Source of the DNA: Tetracentron sinense
Taxonomy: Eukaryota > Streptophyta > Magnoliopsida > Trochodendrales > Trochodendraceae
Assembly (NCBI GenBank): GCA_015143295.1
Contig: CM026556.1
Location: 19,034,547 to 19,098,546 of the forward strand
Reading direction: 5' to 3'
DNA: 64,000 nucleotides
The notes below the pieces were generated by a model. It searched no databases. It was not told the DNA's origin and worked only from the letters and a program-made list of their open reading frames with translations. Below are positions 35,558-48,309 of the stretch, piece by piece. Every line of letters starts with the position of its first letter. Position 1 is the first letter of the stretch. Made by a program: the position numbers and the translations under genes.

Positions 35558-37266
35558 ATGAATCTCCAAAGAGAGGGAAGATCCATCTTTTGTCCCCCAT
35601 TATTTGATGGGAATAATTATGCCTATTGAAAAGCTCGAATGAGAGCGTTTCTAAAATCATTAGATGAGAGAGTATGGATCTCTATTGAACAAGGTTGGAC
35701 CCATCCAACAAAGACCATAAATGATCAAACCATCCCTAAACCTTCTTCTGAATGGACCAATGTAGATCTTGAAAGTTGTAGATGGAACAGTAAGGGTCTA
35801 AATGCAATCTTCGCTGCTGTCACACTCGAAGAATTTCGACGTATTTCTAAATGTGACACTTCGAATGAGGCATGGGACATTCTTCAAATTACCCATGAAT
35901 GGACTACAACTATCAAGATCTCCAAACTTCAAATGCTTACCTCTAAGTTTGAAAAGTTGATGATGGATGATAATGAAACTTTTGACAGTTTTTATGCTAA
36001 TCTGAGTCACATTGTCAATTCTAGTTTCAATCTAGTGGAAAGAATTCCTAAGTCCAAAATTATTAGAAAAATTTTGAGATCTCTACCTGAGAGATTCGAT
36101 CAAAGGTTACCACCATTGAAGAGAGCAAAAATATTGATGCTCTCAAAATTGAAGAGTTGGTTGGTTCTCTCCAAACCTATGAGTTAAATCTGAACCCATC
36201 TAAGAAACCAAAAACTATTGGCTTGAAATCTGTCAAGGAATCCATAGATGGTTCAGATAATGACTCTAAGGATAATGAAGAAGAGTTGAATTTATTTGCA
36301 AAGAAATTCAAAAAAAATTTAAAATTTAATAAGAGATTTAATCTAAAAGGACAAAAATCTTTTGAGAAGCCTAAGTCCAAGCATTTTGAGAACAAGAAAC
36401 AACTTAAAAGTGTGGACAAGAAATCCCAAGGTGTTCAATGTTATGAATGTCAAGGCTACGGCCATATTGCCGCTGAGTGCTCTAATAAGAAAATATTAAA
36501 GGGCAAGGAAAGGGATGACAGTGAATCTGAATCTAAGGAATCAGATAGTTCTTCTTGTGAGGAGACTAGGGGTTGTGTGGCTTTCACTGCATCTCTAACT
36601 GGGATCGAAGAGTCTTCTTCAAATGTTGTGAGTAACCAACACTATAGTGATGGTGAGGAGGATGATGAGAGTCAGAATGACTCATATTCTGAGGGAGACC
36701 TTGAGGCAGCCTACGATGTACTATTTCAGGAATGCCTAAAGTTGAAAAAGGCTCAGTTTTCCATGACCAAAAAGATTAAATCTATTGAAATAGAAAGAGA
36801 TATCTTATATCAAGTGGCTTCAGGGTTGAAAGCTCTTGTGTCTCAGCTTAAGGAAGAGAAGGCTTCCCTGCTTGCCAAGACTCAGCTTCTTGAATCTGAT
36901 TTACATGTTTGTCTTGATGAAAAGACATGTCTTGAAATCAAGTTGGCTGATCTTGAGCAAAATCAGAGGTGTGGAGATGTGAAAGGAACTCCATCCACCT
37001 CAAACACTGAGCCTAGTGCTAAAAGGTACCCTCCTAAAATTAGGAAGGACCCTTCAACTCAGAAATTCATTCATGCATGTTATATATGTGGAGTGAAGGG
37101 TCATATTAAGCCTCGATGTCCTAAACTTCGAAGAATGCCGAATCATGGTTCAAGGATCCAACATAATTTTAATGGAAATCTTGAAAGGAGAGTTGAGGTC
37201 CTAGTGGAGAAGTCTAGGAGTTTGTGTGAAGATGTGATGAAAATTGCTCACAACTCTAGACAGTGA
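35558..37266 (+). mobile_element. copia gag (element 2)
   Basis: Begins MNLQREGRSI-like text at ATG 35558. A gag core similar to the UBN2 family (CDTSNEAWDILQITHEWTTT) is followed by a lysine-rich region, a first CCHC knuckle CYECQGYGHIAAEC, an acidic serine-rich stretch, a coiled-coil-like segment and a second knuckle CYICGVKGHIKPRC. Two knuckles and a long coiled coil suit a SIRE-like copia gag. Largely preserved, with a small number of breaks. Confidence 0.85.
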
Positions 37267-38773
37267 CATGGTTATACCCGTCATAATTCTAGGACTCAAC
37301 CCTAGAAAATGAGGAACAGGAGGAAGAGGCAAAAGGTCATACCTACCTCAACTGAAATGGTTAGAGACCAAAGGGTCAATCAAACTACTAAAACCATTTG
37401 GGTGAGAAAGGAAAACTTGAAGGGCTTCACTTAGCCCATGCCTGTTATAGCCTAAGGTGTGCTAGTATTATTATATCTTGTCCTAGTGTTATGCTACTTG
37501 TACATACTAGTAGATTTTATTTTTTTTTACTAGTTATTTGTTTTGGTTTGTTTTTCTGTTTTCCTTATTTTGAAAAATCCAAAAACATTAAGAAACTAAA
37601 AAATCCAAAAAGATTTTTGTCATGTTGCCCTGTTTGACTTGCATGATTTGCATTTCTTGTGTGATCTTTATTTCTATACTTTTCCAGGGTTGCACATGAG
37701 TTTGTTGCTGATTGATGATATATCACCTTCATAGTCTCTTGGTTAGACTAAAAATTAGACTAATTTTATCTTGCACAGTTAGAGACTTATTCATGTGTGT
37801 ATGATTTGCTATTTCATGATCACTCTGACTAATTCTGTTGAGAGGTCTAATTCTCAATCTGTAGGTGTTTGACTTATCCCAAAAGTGTGACCTTGGAAGA
37901 CCAATCTAGAATGACCATTTTGTTAGTCATCCTCATTTTGTGTATCCTGCATGAGCAAAATGGGCTACCTACTAGGCTAGTGTGAAAGTCACTATTGGAT
38001 GCTAACAGTATGTAATGGCTACCTATACGGATAGTAGTTATCTATCTGGGTTGCTAGAGTGAAAGCACTTGCTGCTAATTGCCAGGAGTACCTACCTAGA
38101 TAGTGTGAAAGCCATCATTGCATGAAAAGATATGTTAAATAAAGAACATCTAAAGAAATCTTACAAAGTTTAGAGGTATTTGACCAAAAATAAAAGAAAA
38201 ATATTGAGTCAAATAAAATGAAAAAAAGAGCACCAAAATGTAAAAAATCAGTATATCTGGATCTAACTAGGTTTGACTTCTAAGATTTTTGTCTTTTGCA
38301 GTCTCCTTAGTGGTTAATGTCATATCCTTGGAAAGGGAAAGAAACCTTGATCTAGTATTTTGTCAGACCACCACTACACACATACTACTTCACTTTTGAA
38401 GTGTTCACTAAATGTGACTTAAGTGAATTGGCTATGCTTTAGCATTCCGTGAGATTTAGCTAGATGTGTATCCTCAGTCGAACTAACTAATCATGTTCTT
38501 AATTGAATTTGTAATTTTAAATTACTACTGCTTGGAATGTGTTTGATGCATGTTTGTGTGACACGTGATATTTTTTTATTATGTGTTTCCTTATTAGTTG
38601 TCATGGGCCTTTCTAGTTTAGGTGCCCTATTTTTGGTGGTGTCCTTGATCTTAGGGGGAGTTTGTGCTTGAGTTGTTGAGGGGGAGTTTGTGTTATATAC
38701 TTCTGTTTTGTTCCTCGCTCTTTAGTCTTCGCATTGTCTGCATTTGATTGGTGGTTCTGTGATTGCCTTGATA
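37267..38773. other. copia element 2 spacer without domains
   Basis: AT-rich internal sequence following gag. Contains 'aggtctaattctcaatctg'-type text and two 'gggggagtttgtg' words near 38655 and 38682 resembling polypurine tracts. No protease, integrase, RT or RNase H coding is recognisable. Confidence 0.55.
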
Positions 38774-38890
38774 TTTTTTTTTTACCCCTACAAAAACCAA
38801 GGGTGGGACATACAACCTTACCCCTACAAAAACAAAACAAAAAAGGGGGGACATAAAACCTTACCCCTTAATAAAAACCAAAAAATACAA

Positions 38891-41800
38891 TCAATTACCA
38901 TTAACCAAACGAATATTATCCAAACCTGTTTTGTCAAGAAAGATAAGAGATTTGAGCCGAGAAGAACCATCGTGAGGAGAAAAAATATAACCTGATCGCT
39001 TAGTGATACAACCATGATTTGCAAGAAATTCCGCAACCATATTAGCTTCCCTATAAATGTGAGAAATAGAGTAACTAATATCCATCACTTGAATAATTTT
39101 TTTATACCAATACCATACATTCCAAGGATGGCTAACAGTACCCTTCCAAGCTTCCACCAGGGATTTAGCATCAAATTCTACCTCCACCTAAAGATAGCCC
39201 AGACTATGACAAAGAGTAAGCCCATCCAGAAGAGCTCTAGTCTCGGCAACATAATTCGAGCAATTAGCATAAAAAGAATAAAAGCTAGCTAGCATAAATA
39301 CAATATGGTCTCTAATAATACCACCGCCTCCTACTAAACCAGGGTTTCCTTTGGAAGCTCCATCCACATTCAATTTAATTCTACCTTGAGGGGGTCTAAG
39401 CCACTTGATATGGGAGATAAAATTTCTTCTATGCATAGGAGGGAGCATATTTGGAAGAATTGAAAAATCCATAGACTTTTTGGATGGAAGAGAACCTAAA
39501 TCAAACATCGATCTTTGAATTTTGGCAATAAGAACTTCATTTGGTTTACACGCATTGTTGAATCTTCGAAAGCAACGTTCTTTCCATATCTCCCAAATAG
39601 AAATAAGAGGAAGAATATTAAAAACCTCATTATGTCGTCTCTCAGAAGCTCTAAACCATCTCATAAGAAAACAGTGAATGTTGTCGCTGGGCAAAGGAAG
39701 AATAGAGCATAACCTACCAAAGTAACTCCAAACTACACCTGCAATGTCACTTTTAAGAAGAAGATCAGTTAAAGTTTCTAAATGGCCTTGAGTTCAAGAA
39801 GAACAACAACTGGCTAGAGGAATTCCAATAGATTGAATCATATAATCAATATGAATAACTCCATACATAACCTTCCATCCAAAAATTTGGATTTTGGTTG
39901 GGATGGTCTTATTACAAACAAACCTGGGCCAAACTTTCTGTGTGGAGGAATTTCTAATAGAATCCCACACTGATTTAACTGTGAACATACCTGTAGAGCT
40001 TAATTTCCAAATAAAAGCATCATCTGCATCCGAAGTAAAGAAGCCCGCATCTCTAATATCATTTTTGAGGTAATCAGGGAGATGATTATAAACAAGGCTG
40101 AAATCCCATAAACCATTGTTATCAAGCATTTCTGAAATATGAGGCTAAACAGTAGGAGTATTAATAGAATGAACAATCAGCGGGATATCTCCAAACCAAC
40201 AATCAAGTCAAAAACAGATTCTATTTCCATTACCAATTAAAGCCGAAGTTTTGCAAACTACATCCTTACACATTTGACTAATATGAATCCAAATTTTGGA
40301 AGCACCAGGACAAAAAGAAGCATACCAAATGTGATTAAATTGAAACTTAGATTTGATAAAATTGGACCAAAGATTCTCAATTTGATAAATCTTCCAAGCT
40401 TGTTTCATTCTAAAGGCAGAAGAAAAATCTTGCATTTTCCTAATACCAAGACCACCTTCCAATAAGTATTCCAATTAATCCAATGCCTCTTTTTAGATTC
40501 AACCCTATTATTCCAAAAACATTTAGCCATAGATTTGTCTATTAGGGCAGAAATAGCTTTAGGAATGTATAGGCCAGCTAAGAGGTGAGTAGGAATAGAG
40601 GATAGAACATGTTTAATGAGAATCTACCACAAGCTGATAAAAATTTTCTTTTCCAACCTTCAATCTTGTTAAGAATTTTATCAATTAAAGGATTAAAAAA
40701 GGCTTTTTTTAATCGCCCTTTATAAAGAGGAACACCCTAATAAGTAAAAGGAATTTTTTTTTTTGGGGGATGTTAACCCAATTGGTGATAACAGTACTTC
40801 TGGTTCTAGAAATTTTAGGAGAGCAATAAAAAGAAATTTTAGCACGATTAATCAGTTGACCAGAAGAAATTTCATAATTTGAAATGAATTCAAAAATTTT
40901 CCTAATATTCTGTTTTCTACCATTGCAAAAGATAAGCGTATCATCAGTAAAAAGAAGATGGGATATCGGAAAACCATACCTCCCCAATTTATAGTTTAGT
41001 GAAAGATTTTCAGAGATAGACTTCAAACCCCTACTAAGAACTTCCTCAACCAAGATAAAGAGAGCAGGGGAGAGGGGATCTCCTTGTCGAAGACCACGCG
41101 AACTCTAAAAATAACCTTGAAGACTACCATTAATAATAATAGAAAAGGATTGAGATTAAAGACAACCTTTAATCAATCTGAGAACTTCATTCTTGAAGCC
41201 CATTTTGTGCAGAACTGCTATAATAAAATTCCATTCCATACGGTCATAAGCTTTCGGCATATCGAGTTTAAAGATAATATTGCCTCCCGGAGACGATCTA
41301 TCAATGTCCTGCACCATTTCTTGAGGTAAACTTATATTATCAGTTATACTCCTTCCCTTAACAAAACCACTCTGCTCATTAGAAATAATATTGGGAAGAA
41401 GAATACCTATCCGATCAATCAGTAAGCGTGATATAATCTTATATGGAAAATTGCAAAGGCTAATAGGTCTGTAATCGGATAAGGAATCAGGAGAGCTACA
41501 TTTGGGAATAAGTGCAATAGCGGTAGCATTAATAGCTTTAGGCATATTAGCATGAATAAACAAATAAGATATAGCACTAAAGAGATCAGTCTTAATAATA
41601 TTCCAACAAGACCGATAAAAATGGCCTGTAAAACCATCCGAGCCAGGGACACTATCAGCAGACAAATCAAACACCACTTTCTGGATTTCATCCATGGAAG
41701 GAGAAATAGATATAGAATTATTTTCATCTTCCGAAACAAGGCAAGGGATGTAATTAATTAAATTTTGATCAATTGACCCATTAGATGAAGATAACAAATT

Positions 41801-42996
41801 TTTAAAAAAGGAAACAGCTGCAATACCAATGTCCTCTCTAGATTCCAACCAGTTTCCTTACGGATCCTTAATCCTAGAAATGAAATTCCTCCCTTTTCTG
41901 GAATGAGTAACCATGTAAAAAAATTTAGTATTATTGTCCCCTTCCTGAAGCCATTTGATTCTCAATTTTTGACACCAAAAAATCTCTTCTTGAAGAAGAA
42001 CACTTTGTAAATCATCTTTCAGACACTGAAGTTGAGAAATTTTCTCTTTATCCTAGTTATTTTGAATGTCTTCTTCAAGGGAACCAATACGAAATTCAAA
42101 ATCTTTAATTTTTCTGGAAAATATTACCAAAAAATTCTTATTCCAACTTTTTAAAGCAATTTTGAGTCTTTTTAATTTTAAGAAGAATGTCATAAGAGGG
42201 TTGGCATAAATAGAATTATCCCAAGATTCAGAAATACTTTTTTGAAAATCAGTATGAGAAATCCACATCTGTTGAAAGGAGCAGGAATCCTACAATTTTC
42301 TTGACCAAAGGAAAACAAAATGGGAGAGTGATCAGAGGATAATCTATTTAGGTGAGAAACAGTAGTATAAGATAAATTTATCCTCCAATCAGCATTAAGA
42401 AGAACACGATCTAACCGAGCATAGATACGATTCAAACCCTCTTGATTATTACACCAAGTGAATTTATTACCAATATAACCAGCATCCATCAAACCCAAAT
42501 CATTAATCATGTTGTTAAAATCAGAAAGAGAATCAATATTAACACCCCTTCCTCCCAATTTTTCATCAGATCTAGAAATAACATTGAAATCACCTCCAAT
42601 AAAAAATAGGCCTGCATAAGAGGAGAAACAATTGCAAAGGTCCACCAATAAAGAAAAATGATCCCTACTAGTGCATTTAGCTTAAATAAAAGTACATCTG
42701 ATGGGAAAAGTAGAAATAGAGTAGACATCAACAACAATCATTTGATCAGAAGAAGAAACAAAGGAAACTTGAATTTGATTCTTCCAAAAAATCCAAATCT
42801 TAGGATGAGAAAGATGTAAGTCCAAGTGGTTATCCATACCAATAAAAGAACAAGTTTCATGCAAAATATCATAATTATTTTTTGGTTCCATAATAGCAGC
42901 AAGAGAGATTTGGTTAGAAGAGATAAGCTGTTTCAATCTAGACTTAGATGCTAAGTTACCAATACCATGAATATTCCAAAGGAGAAAATTATTCAT
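38891..42996 (-). pseudogene. LINE ORF2 (APE endonuclease, RT, RNase H)
   Basis: Starts MNNFLLWNIHGIGNLASKSR at 42996. The endonuclease segment includes MEPKNN, GGDFNVISRSDEKLGG and the catalytic-type SDHSPILFSF. The RT segment (about 41850-40700) holds SVPGSDGFTGHFYRSCWN, ALIPK, YRPISLCN, NEQSGFVKGRSITDNI, KLDMPKAYDRMEW and the active-site FTDD (about 40945-40940). A zf-RVT-like region (about 40129-39750, WKLSSTGMFTVKSVWD) and an RNase H-like end (KLNVDGASKGNPGLVGGGGI, then YREANMVAEFLANHG) follow. Several stops and frame changes between blocks make it non-functional. Confidence 0.88.
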
Positions 42997-43045
42997 TAAT
43001 AAATTTAGTAGAATCTGAAACCAAAGATCGAACCGCGGTTCTAGA

Positions 43046-45060
43046 TCAAGTCATTCTATCAGTCGAAATCACTAGTTTGGTTTTTTTTGACTTAATCTTT
43101 GAATCCTCATGAGGATAATTTTTAAAAACTTCAAACTTTAGTAATATTAGGGAAAACTTTTTTGCTTCTTCCTTGAATATATCAATGTCATTTAACAAAC
43201 AAGGATCAAATTTATCATGGTATTCCCAAGTTTGAGAATTCTCCCATAAAATATTACCTATATTAAGCTTATTTTCAATATTGGGTGAACCTTCTACAAC
43301 TATAATCAATTCCTTCCACATATGATAATGTTTAGAATTATGGAAATTACGATTAAATTTATGTTTATTATTAGAACTAAAGTTTGTAAAATCATAATCC
43401 GAAGAGATTAAACAATTTTCAGATCTATGTAATTCAATTATCAGTTGATTAATGTTAGAGTTATTCTTTATGATATCATTATCATCCGATTGAATATAAT
43501 TTGTTTCTTCATCTGAAATGGATTCAATCTCACTAATATCGATGGATTTATTATAACAATTCTTGTCAACAATCCTATTATTAGTTATAAAAGCTTGAGC
43601 AAAATTTTCTAATTGAGATTCTAAGAAATCATTCTGGAATTCCACTGCAGCGCTACCAACAGCTTCAGATGTCTTATGATTTTGAAAAACCAAGTTGCTA
43701 GCCATACCTGCATCCCCATTTATTGACACCAAATCCTTTTTAGAATGATCAGCAATCCCTTCATCAGTTGTTAACGTGTGAGACAGCTCCCTAGATTGAT
43801 TTAAAATCCTATTAGCATATACTCTATTCCCACGAACATTCTCCAGCATAAGATATGAAACGTTAGTAGAAGGAGTTATTATATTATCAGTAACACCAGG
43901 GGGTTTTCTACCAATACAAAGCTTTTAACAACCCATTGTTTCGTTTGATTTTTGGAGAAACCTGCATCAACTTCCTGATTAAAAATAATAGGATCTGCAA
44001 AAGATGTTCTTGGATCAAGAGGGCCATTTTCCCTTGCAGTTACTATTAATGAAGAGGTTGTAGCTTCCTTCTCCCCACCATCCACATTTAGAATGAGTGC
44101 TAGAATGGGATCTTTAGAGGAATTCATATTAGAAGGTGTATCTTGGGCTGTCTCTTCCAAATTAGTAGTCTTCACCACCCACTGTTTAGAAACATTCTTT
44201 GGATGACCTTCTTCTTCTTCCCTCGATGCTGTATTTTTTATTTCAGGTCTACCCATCGAACAAGCATTAACATCATGGCCAAGCTTTTTACACCTTAAGC
44301 AAAAATGAAATTTCTTTTCATATTCAGTGGTTTTCCATCTTCCGTGATCCCCTAAACCCAACCAGAAACGATCTGGGTTAGGCTTGAGAAGATTGATTTC
44401 GATGCACACTTTTGCAACACTCGACCGAGAGATAGACTTAGTTGCTCCATCAAGCTTAAGGACCTTGCCGAGAATGCTACCAATGGATGTAAGAGCTCAA
44501 TCGTTAAACAAATGAAGGGGAAGATTCAAAAAGCTTACCCATACCGGTACTACGGATGGTTCCATCCTAGATACAAAAGAGGGAGTCCATTTAAAAAACC
44601 GAAAAAGATATCCGTTGATATAGATAACTTCTTTGATCCAAACCATGAGGAAATCTTCTTTCGAAGCAAATCTGAATAATAAGTGTCTTGAATCAAGAAT
44701 CCCAATTGTGAAAGCCAGACGAAGCCCTTCAGTTTTTTTCATATGAGTCTTGATATCATCCAACGAAGGCCGGCCATATGAGCATTTTTCAACCAATGCT
44801 AACTGAAGAGGGGCCGCGAGAATGGATGATTCTTCTTCGGAGAAGAAGATTTCTGGTTTGCCTCGATAAGATCCAGGTTTTTTAATGGGGATAGATGGAG
44901 AAGGAGAAGGAGAAGCAATAGGAGATTGCTTCCCTAAAACGGTTGCATATGAGGGAGGAGGATCCGGCGGCTTGGAGGAGCCACCCTCTCCACTGGCCGC
45001 CACCTTAGGGTTTTCCATGAACCCTAGGAAAACGTACACAGAGATCTTACTAACATGCAC
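43046..45060 (-). pseudogene. LINE ORF1 (nucleic-acid-binding protein)
   Basis: The likely start is MENPKVAASGEGGSSKPPDP (ATG at 45018), giving a proline/serine-rich N-terminus. The following region (SYGRPSLDDIKTHMKKTEGL ... YLFRFFKWTPSF ... VPVWVSFLNLPLHL) is the DUF4283-like domain of plant L1 ORF1. Then come WLGLGDHGRWKTTEYEKKFH and the CX2CX4HX4C knuckle CLRCKKLGHDVNAC, and a polar Asn/Ser-rich tail. ORF1 would coat the LINE RNA. Frame is interrupted near 44497-44410 and 43879-43850. Confidence 0.85.
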
Positions 45061-45069
45061 CTAAAACCT

Positions 45070-45563
45070 TGAGTTGGATAACATGCACCTCTAGAGCTCA
45101 AAAACGATTTTTGAGAAATTAATGATGAAAGCACAATAGAAAGGTTTGAGATTACTAATTTGAGAGTCTTTCTCTCTTGATATTTCACATGTATTAAATT
45201 GATATATTCTTTGTGATATTGGCTTCATGACTATCTTTGGCAATTGTGTCAGAAAGGGGGAGAATGTTAGGTATAAGTTCCCAAGTTCAATACATTCCTT
45301 GCAATACTTGTGTTTATGTAATTTCATATTCTATACATGCTTCACTAGGTATTTTGTTTATGAGCATGTGCAGGGTAGCAGTAGACAGATTTTACTTGAC
45401 AAGAGGTTCACTGTCTTCATTTAAGATGATTGTCAATTGGTGTCATGTAATAGTGTTGGAGTCATGTAATGCCCTAATTCACCATTTTGATGTGTTTGGG
45501 TGAGTTTATTTCCAGTCATGTACTTCAATTTGGTTTTGCCACAGAATTGCCAAAGAGGGAGAT
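45070..45563 (+). other. copia element 2, 3' internal spacer
   Basis: Non-coding sequence between the LINE and the 3' LTR. Holds two similar blocks, 'aattgtgtcagaaaggggga' near 45243 and 'agaattgccaaagagggaga' near 45543; the second is the polypurine tract. A 'taacatgcacct' word is repeated near 45052 and 45079. Confidence 0.5.
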
Positions 45564-47045
45564 TGTAAAGTCCATGTTTTAGTGTTGTCTTATTCTGGTG
45601 TCAAAACAAGTGAGTCTAGGTGATTAGAAGTGTACCTTGTGTCATTGCCTTCAAGCATCCACAACAAGTGAAGTGGAAGACCGGTTGAAGAAAATCCGAT
45701 CACAACCTTCGTTTCACTCATAGGATGGTAAGTGACCTAGATGCCATGTTACCTTAGGTGGGAATTGACTTAGAGTAAACCTAATATGAAACCTTAGGTG
45801 AAAATTGTCTTAGACTCATCATATGGACTCTAGGTGATGAGATATGTAGCCCAAAACAAGTTAAAAATTCGGAAATTTCTAAAAATAACAAGGTTGCTTG
45901 TAGGTGGCATATCTCCCAAACCGTAGCTTAAATTTTGCTCTATAATATATCAAATCGACCTTGTCAAAAAGATCAACAACTTTCATGAAAGATGCAAGAC
46001 CTAAAAATGAAGTCTTAAAAATGGGTCTGCACCTCAAGGTTGACCCTGGGCACTTTGGGTCGACCCTGAGTATCAAAATAAATGTATGGCAAAATGAGCA
46101 GAGAGAGGCAAAACCCAAGGTCGACCCAAAAAGACACTTGAGTCGACTGAAAGTTGGGTCGACCTAAGTGTCTCCTAGGGTCAACCCTGATATGGGATGT
46201 CTTCCTATTTCGTTTTTCTTGCCTATTTTGGGTTTTAGCAACTTCTAAACTTGATTTTTAGCTTCTCTATATAACTAGAACCTTTCTAGTCCAAAAATTA
46301 CAACTTGGGCAGTGTGTTGAGAGCACTTTGAGGCATCTCTAGAGTTCATAAAAACTCTGGAAATTATTTTTTCTCCTCCCTTGTTAGTCCTTCTTTCATC
46401 CTAGAGTTTGCAAGCCAAAAGTTCCATTATAGCTTGATTGGACTTTTCCTTTGAAGGAGTCCATCTAGGATTTGATTTTAATCAAACCATCAACCTGTTC
46501 TGGATAGAACAACTTGGTCGGAGTGTTCCGGAGCCTTTACGAAAGAGATCGAACTGAGAAGGATCGTGGATGTGTGATTTGGTCGGTGGAATTCGAAGCC
46601 GTCATTGACGGAGATCGATCGGAAGATCGTGGCTGTTTTCGAGACACTAAGAGAAGTACGAGCGGCTGCAGTTGATCATGAGACTTGTGAGCACATGATG
46701 ACTTTTCGAGGCATGGAGGACTAAGAACTGAAGGATCGTAGTGTCAAGTTTGAAGGACTCAAGTTTGAGTCTTGTAAGTTATTGTTGACTTTGTCTTAGT
46801 GATATCTCTTGGCTGGACTAGGTCCCGTGGTTTTTTCCAGAATGGTTTCCACGAAAAAATCCTTGTGTTATGGTTTGCTTGTTTCTCTCTATTTCCGCAC
46901 TTGAAGTTCATCGCCCCTTAAGTAAATAACTTAATTGTTAAAATATCAAGAAAGATAGATAGACTTCTAGGGAGACCTAATCATCCCCTTGAATTTGTGG
47001 GTTCTCAACTCAAACCTTAGATTAGAGGTCCACCGAATTTTTTCA
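45564..47045 (+). mobile_element. 3' LTR of copia element 2
   Basis: 1482 bp, TGTAAAGTCCATG ... TTTTTTCA. Keeps six U3 palindromes, including an aaggttgaccctg at about 46036 that is lost in the 5' copy, and GGGTCGACCC at 46057. TATA-like ctctatataac near 46265. Confidence 0.88.
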
Positions 47046-47590
47046 CCTTTGAATCTTCAAGAACCACCCTTCAACCAACAAAAAACACGACAATCTTGAA
47101 GGTTTTAGAACTTCCTCTTGCTTCCCCAAGTTGCACCCCCTACTCGGAACTCTCCTTTTCCTCTCACTTTGGATCCCTTCTCCTCTCTTCTCTCATTCTC
47201 TTGGGCAAAAATGATAGAAAGAGAGGGTGGGTGGGTTTTTATAATGGGTAGTAAGTGGATGTTGGATTGATGGCAAGTGTCTAATAGTGAGGAGAATGTG
47301 TAGATTAAAGACATGTGGTTAGATCATTTTACTTTATTAGTTTGGCCCTCTAACTCTTGTTATTTCCAACTAGCACCCTTAACTTTCTAAAATATTAAGT
47401 TCATGAGTATTTTATTCTTCTTTCCAATCTAACCCTTGTATGGGGCAAAATATTGTTGCAACAAAATAATTAATACTAAGATAATAAGTATATTTTTTAA
47501 AAATAATATTAGTCAATAACATCATATTAATCACACATTAATCACCTAATAAATCAACATTATTAATGAAATAAAAGTAAGGTCATCACA
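47046..47590 (-). mobile_element. inverted chromovirus LTR fragment
   Basis: Reads TGTGATGACCTTAC from 47590 leftward, the reverse complement of the LTR that begins at 24973; includes a TATA-like cattataaaaac near 47243 and a pyrimidine-rich leader. No polypurine tract precedes it, so it looks like a 5' LTR. Truncated at copia element 2. Confidence 0.8.
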
Positions 47591-47955
47591 TTTGTTTAAA
47601 TTTGAGTTTCATGGAGTTGAAAATTTGTTTTTACACTTTTAATGACATTATCTTTGTAGTTCTACTCTTATTTTGACAGAACATTAGGGTTTTCTTGATT
47701 CCAACCATATTCATGTGTTAATTTGCATTATCAAATTTGGATATTTATGATTTCCTTCAAATATTCTTGAAATGTTGATAAAGTAGTTCCAATAATGCAT
47801 ATGGGAATTTATTTTGGCATGCATGAGTGGTATGCTCAATTACATGTTTTGGGTTTGATTAAACATGATGTATTTTGGGATTATGTTCATGCTGAAAATT
47901 CTGGAATTGGATTATATGGAAGATGTTGGTAAGTTTGGAACCTATGATTAAGGGT
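47591..47955. other. unassigned AT-rich sequence
   Basis: Flank of the inverted LTR. No coding segment, repeat or RNA gene recognised. Confidence 0.4.
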
Positions 47956-48300
47956 GATACTCGAGCCGAACGAGCCAAGATTTAATCGAGTATCATGTTT
48001 TTCAAGAATGTTCAAGCTTGGCTCGACTCGTTTGCAAATGAAGAAATGATGTTCGAACTTAGCTCGGCCTGAGCGCAAGCCGAGCTCGAGCTTTTATTGA
48101 AGCTGATTAAACATGATTAGTTTTAAATAAAACTTATAGTTTTTTAAAGCCAAGCCGAGTAGTTGTGTGATCAAGCCCGAGCTTGAACACACTCATACAG
48201 TAACGAACCAAGCTTTCGCGTAGGCTCGACTCAAGCTCGGCTCGCACACATAACGTGTTGGCTTAGCTTAAGCTTGCCAAATTTTAATTCTATTTCCACT
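47956..48300. repeat. GAGCTCG/GGCTCGAGC-rich repeat (MITE-like)
   Basis: Dense in mutually complementary words such as 'aagcttggctcgactcg', 'ccgagctcgagctt' and 'caagctcggctcg' that would pair across about 330 bp. This style is common among plant fold-back MITEs; end points and TSD were not resolved. Confidence 0.5.
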
Positions 48301-48309
48301 AGTCTTTAC

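Larger units (their letters stand above)
38774..45069 (-). mobile_element. L1-type LINE, near full length
   Basis: Minus strand, 5' end near 45069, 3' end in an A-run (T-run 38774-38783 on plus). It encodes an ORF1 with DUF4283-like region and CCHC knuckle, and an ORF2 with endonuclease, RT, zinc-finger and RNase H segments. Frames are open in blocks (45060-44497, 44409-43879, 43849-43046, then 42996 onward), interrupted by scattered stops and shifts, so the copy is dead. The only candidate TSD is a short CCTTGA at both ends. Inserted antisense to copia element 2. Confidence 0.9.
34009..47045 (+). mobile_element. copia element 2, gag-only (TR-GAG-like), with LINE insertion
   Basis: 5' LTR 34009-35495, primer-binding site TTGGTATCAGAGCGGG, gag 35558-37266, about 1.5 kb without recognisable domains, the L1 LINE 38774-45069, then a polypurine tract (caaagagggagat) and the 3' LTR 45564-47045. 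No pol domain remains outside the LINE; the layout fits the gag-only class described in plants as TR-GAG elements. No TSD: flanks are atttt and ccttt. Parts are largely preserved; broken by the LINE and a few smaller changes. Confidence 0.82.

Noticed and set aside
38761-45090. Long LINE target-site duplication
   Set aside because: Only a 6-bp CCTTGA match is found at both ends; too short to claim confidently.
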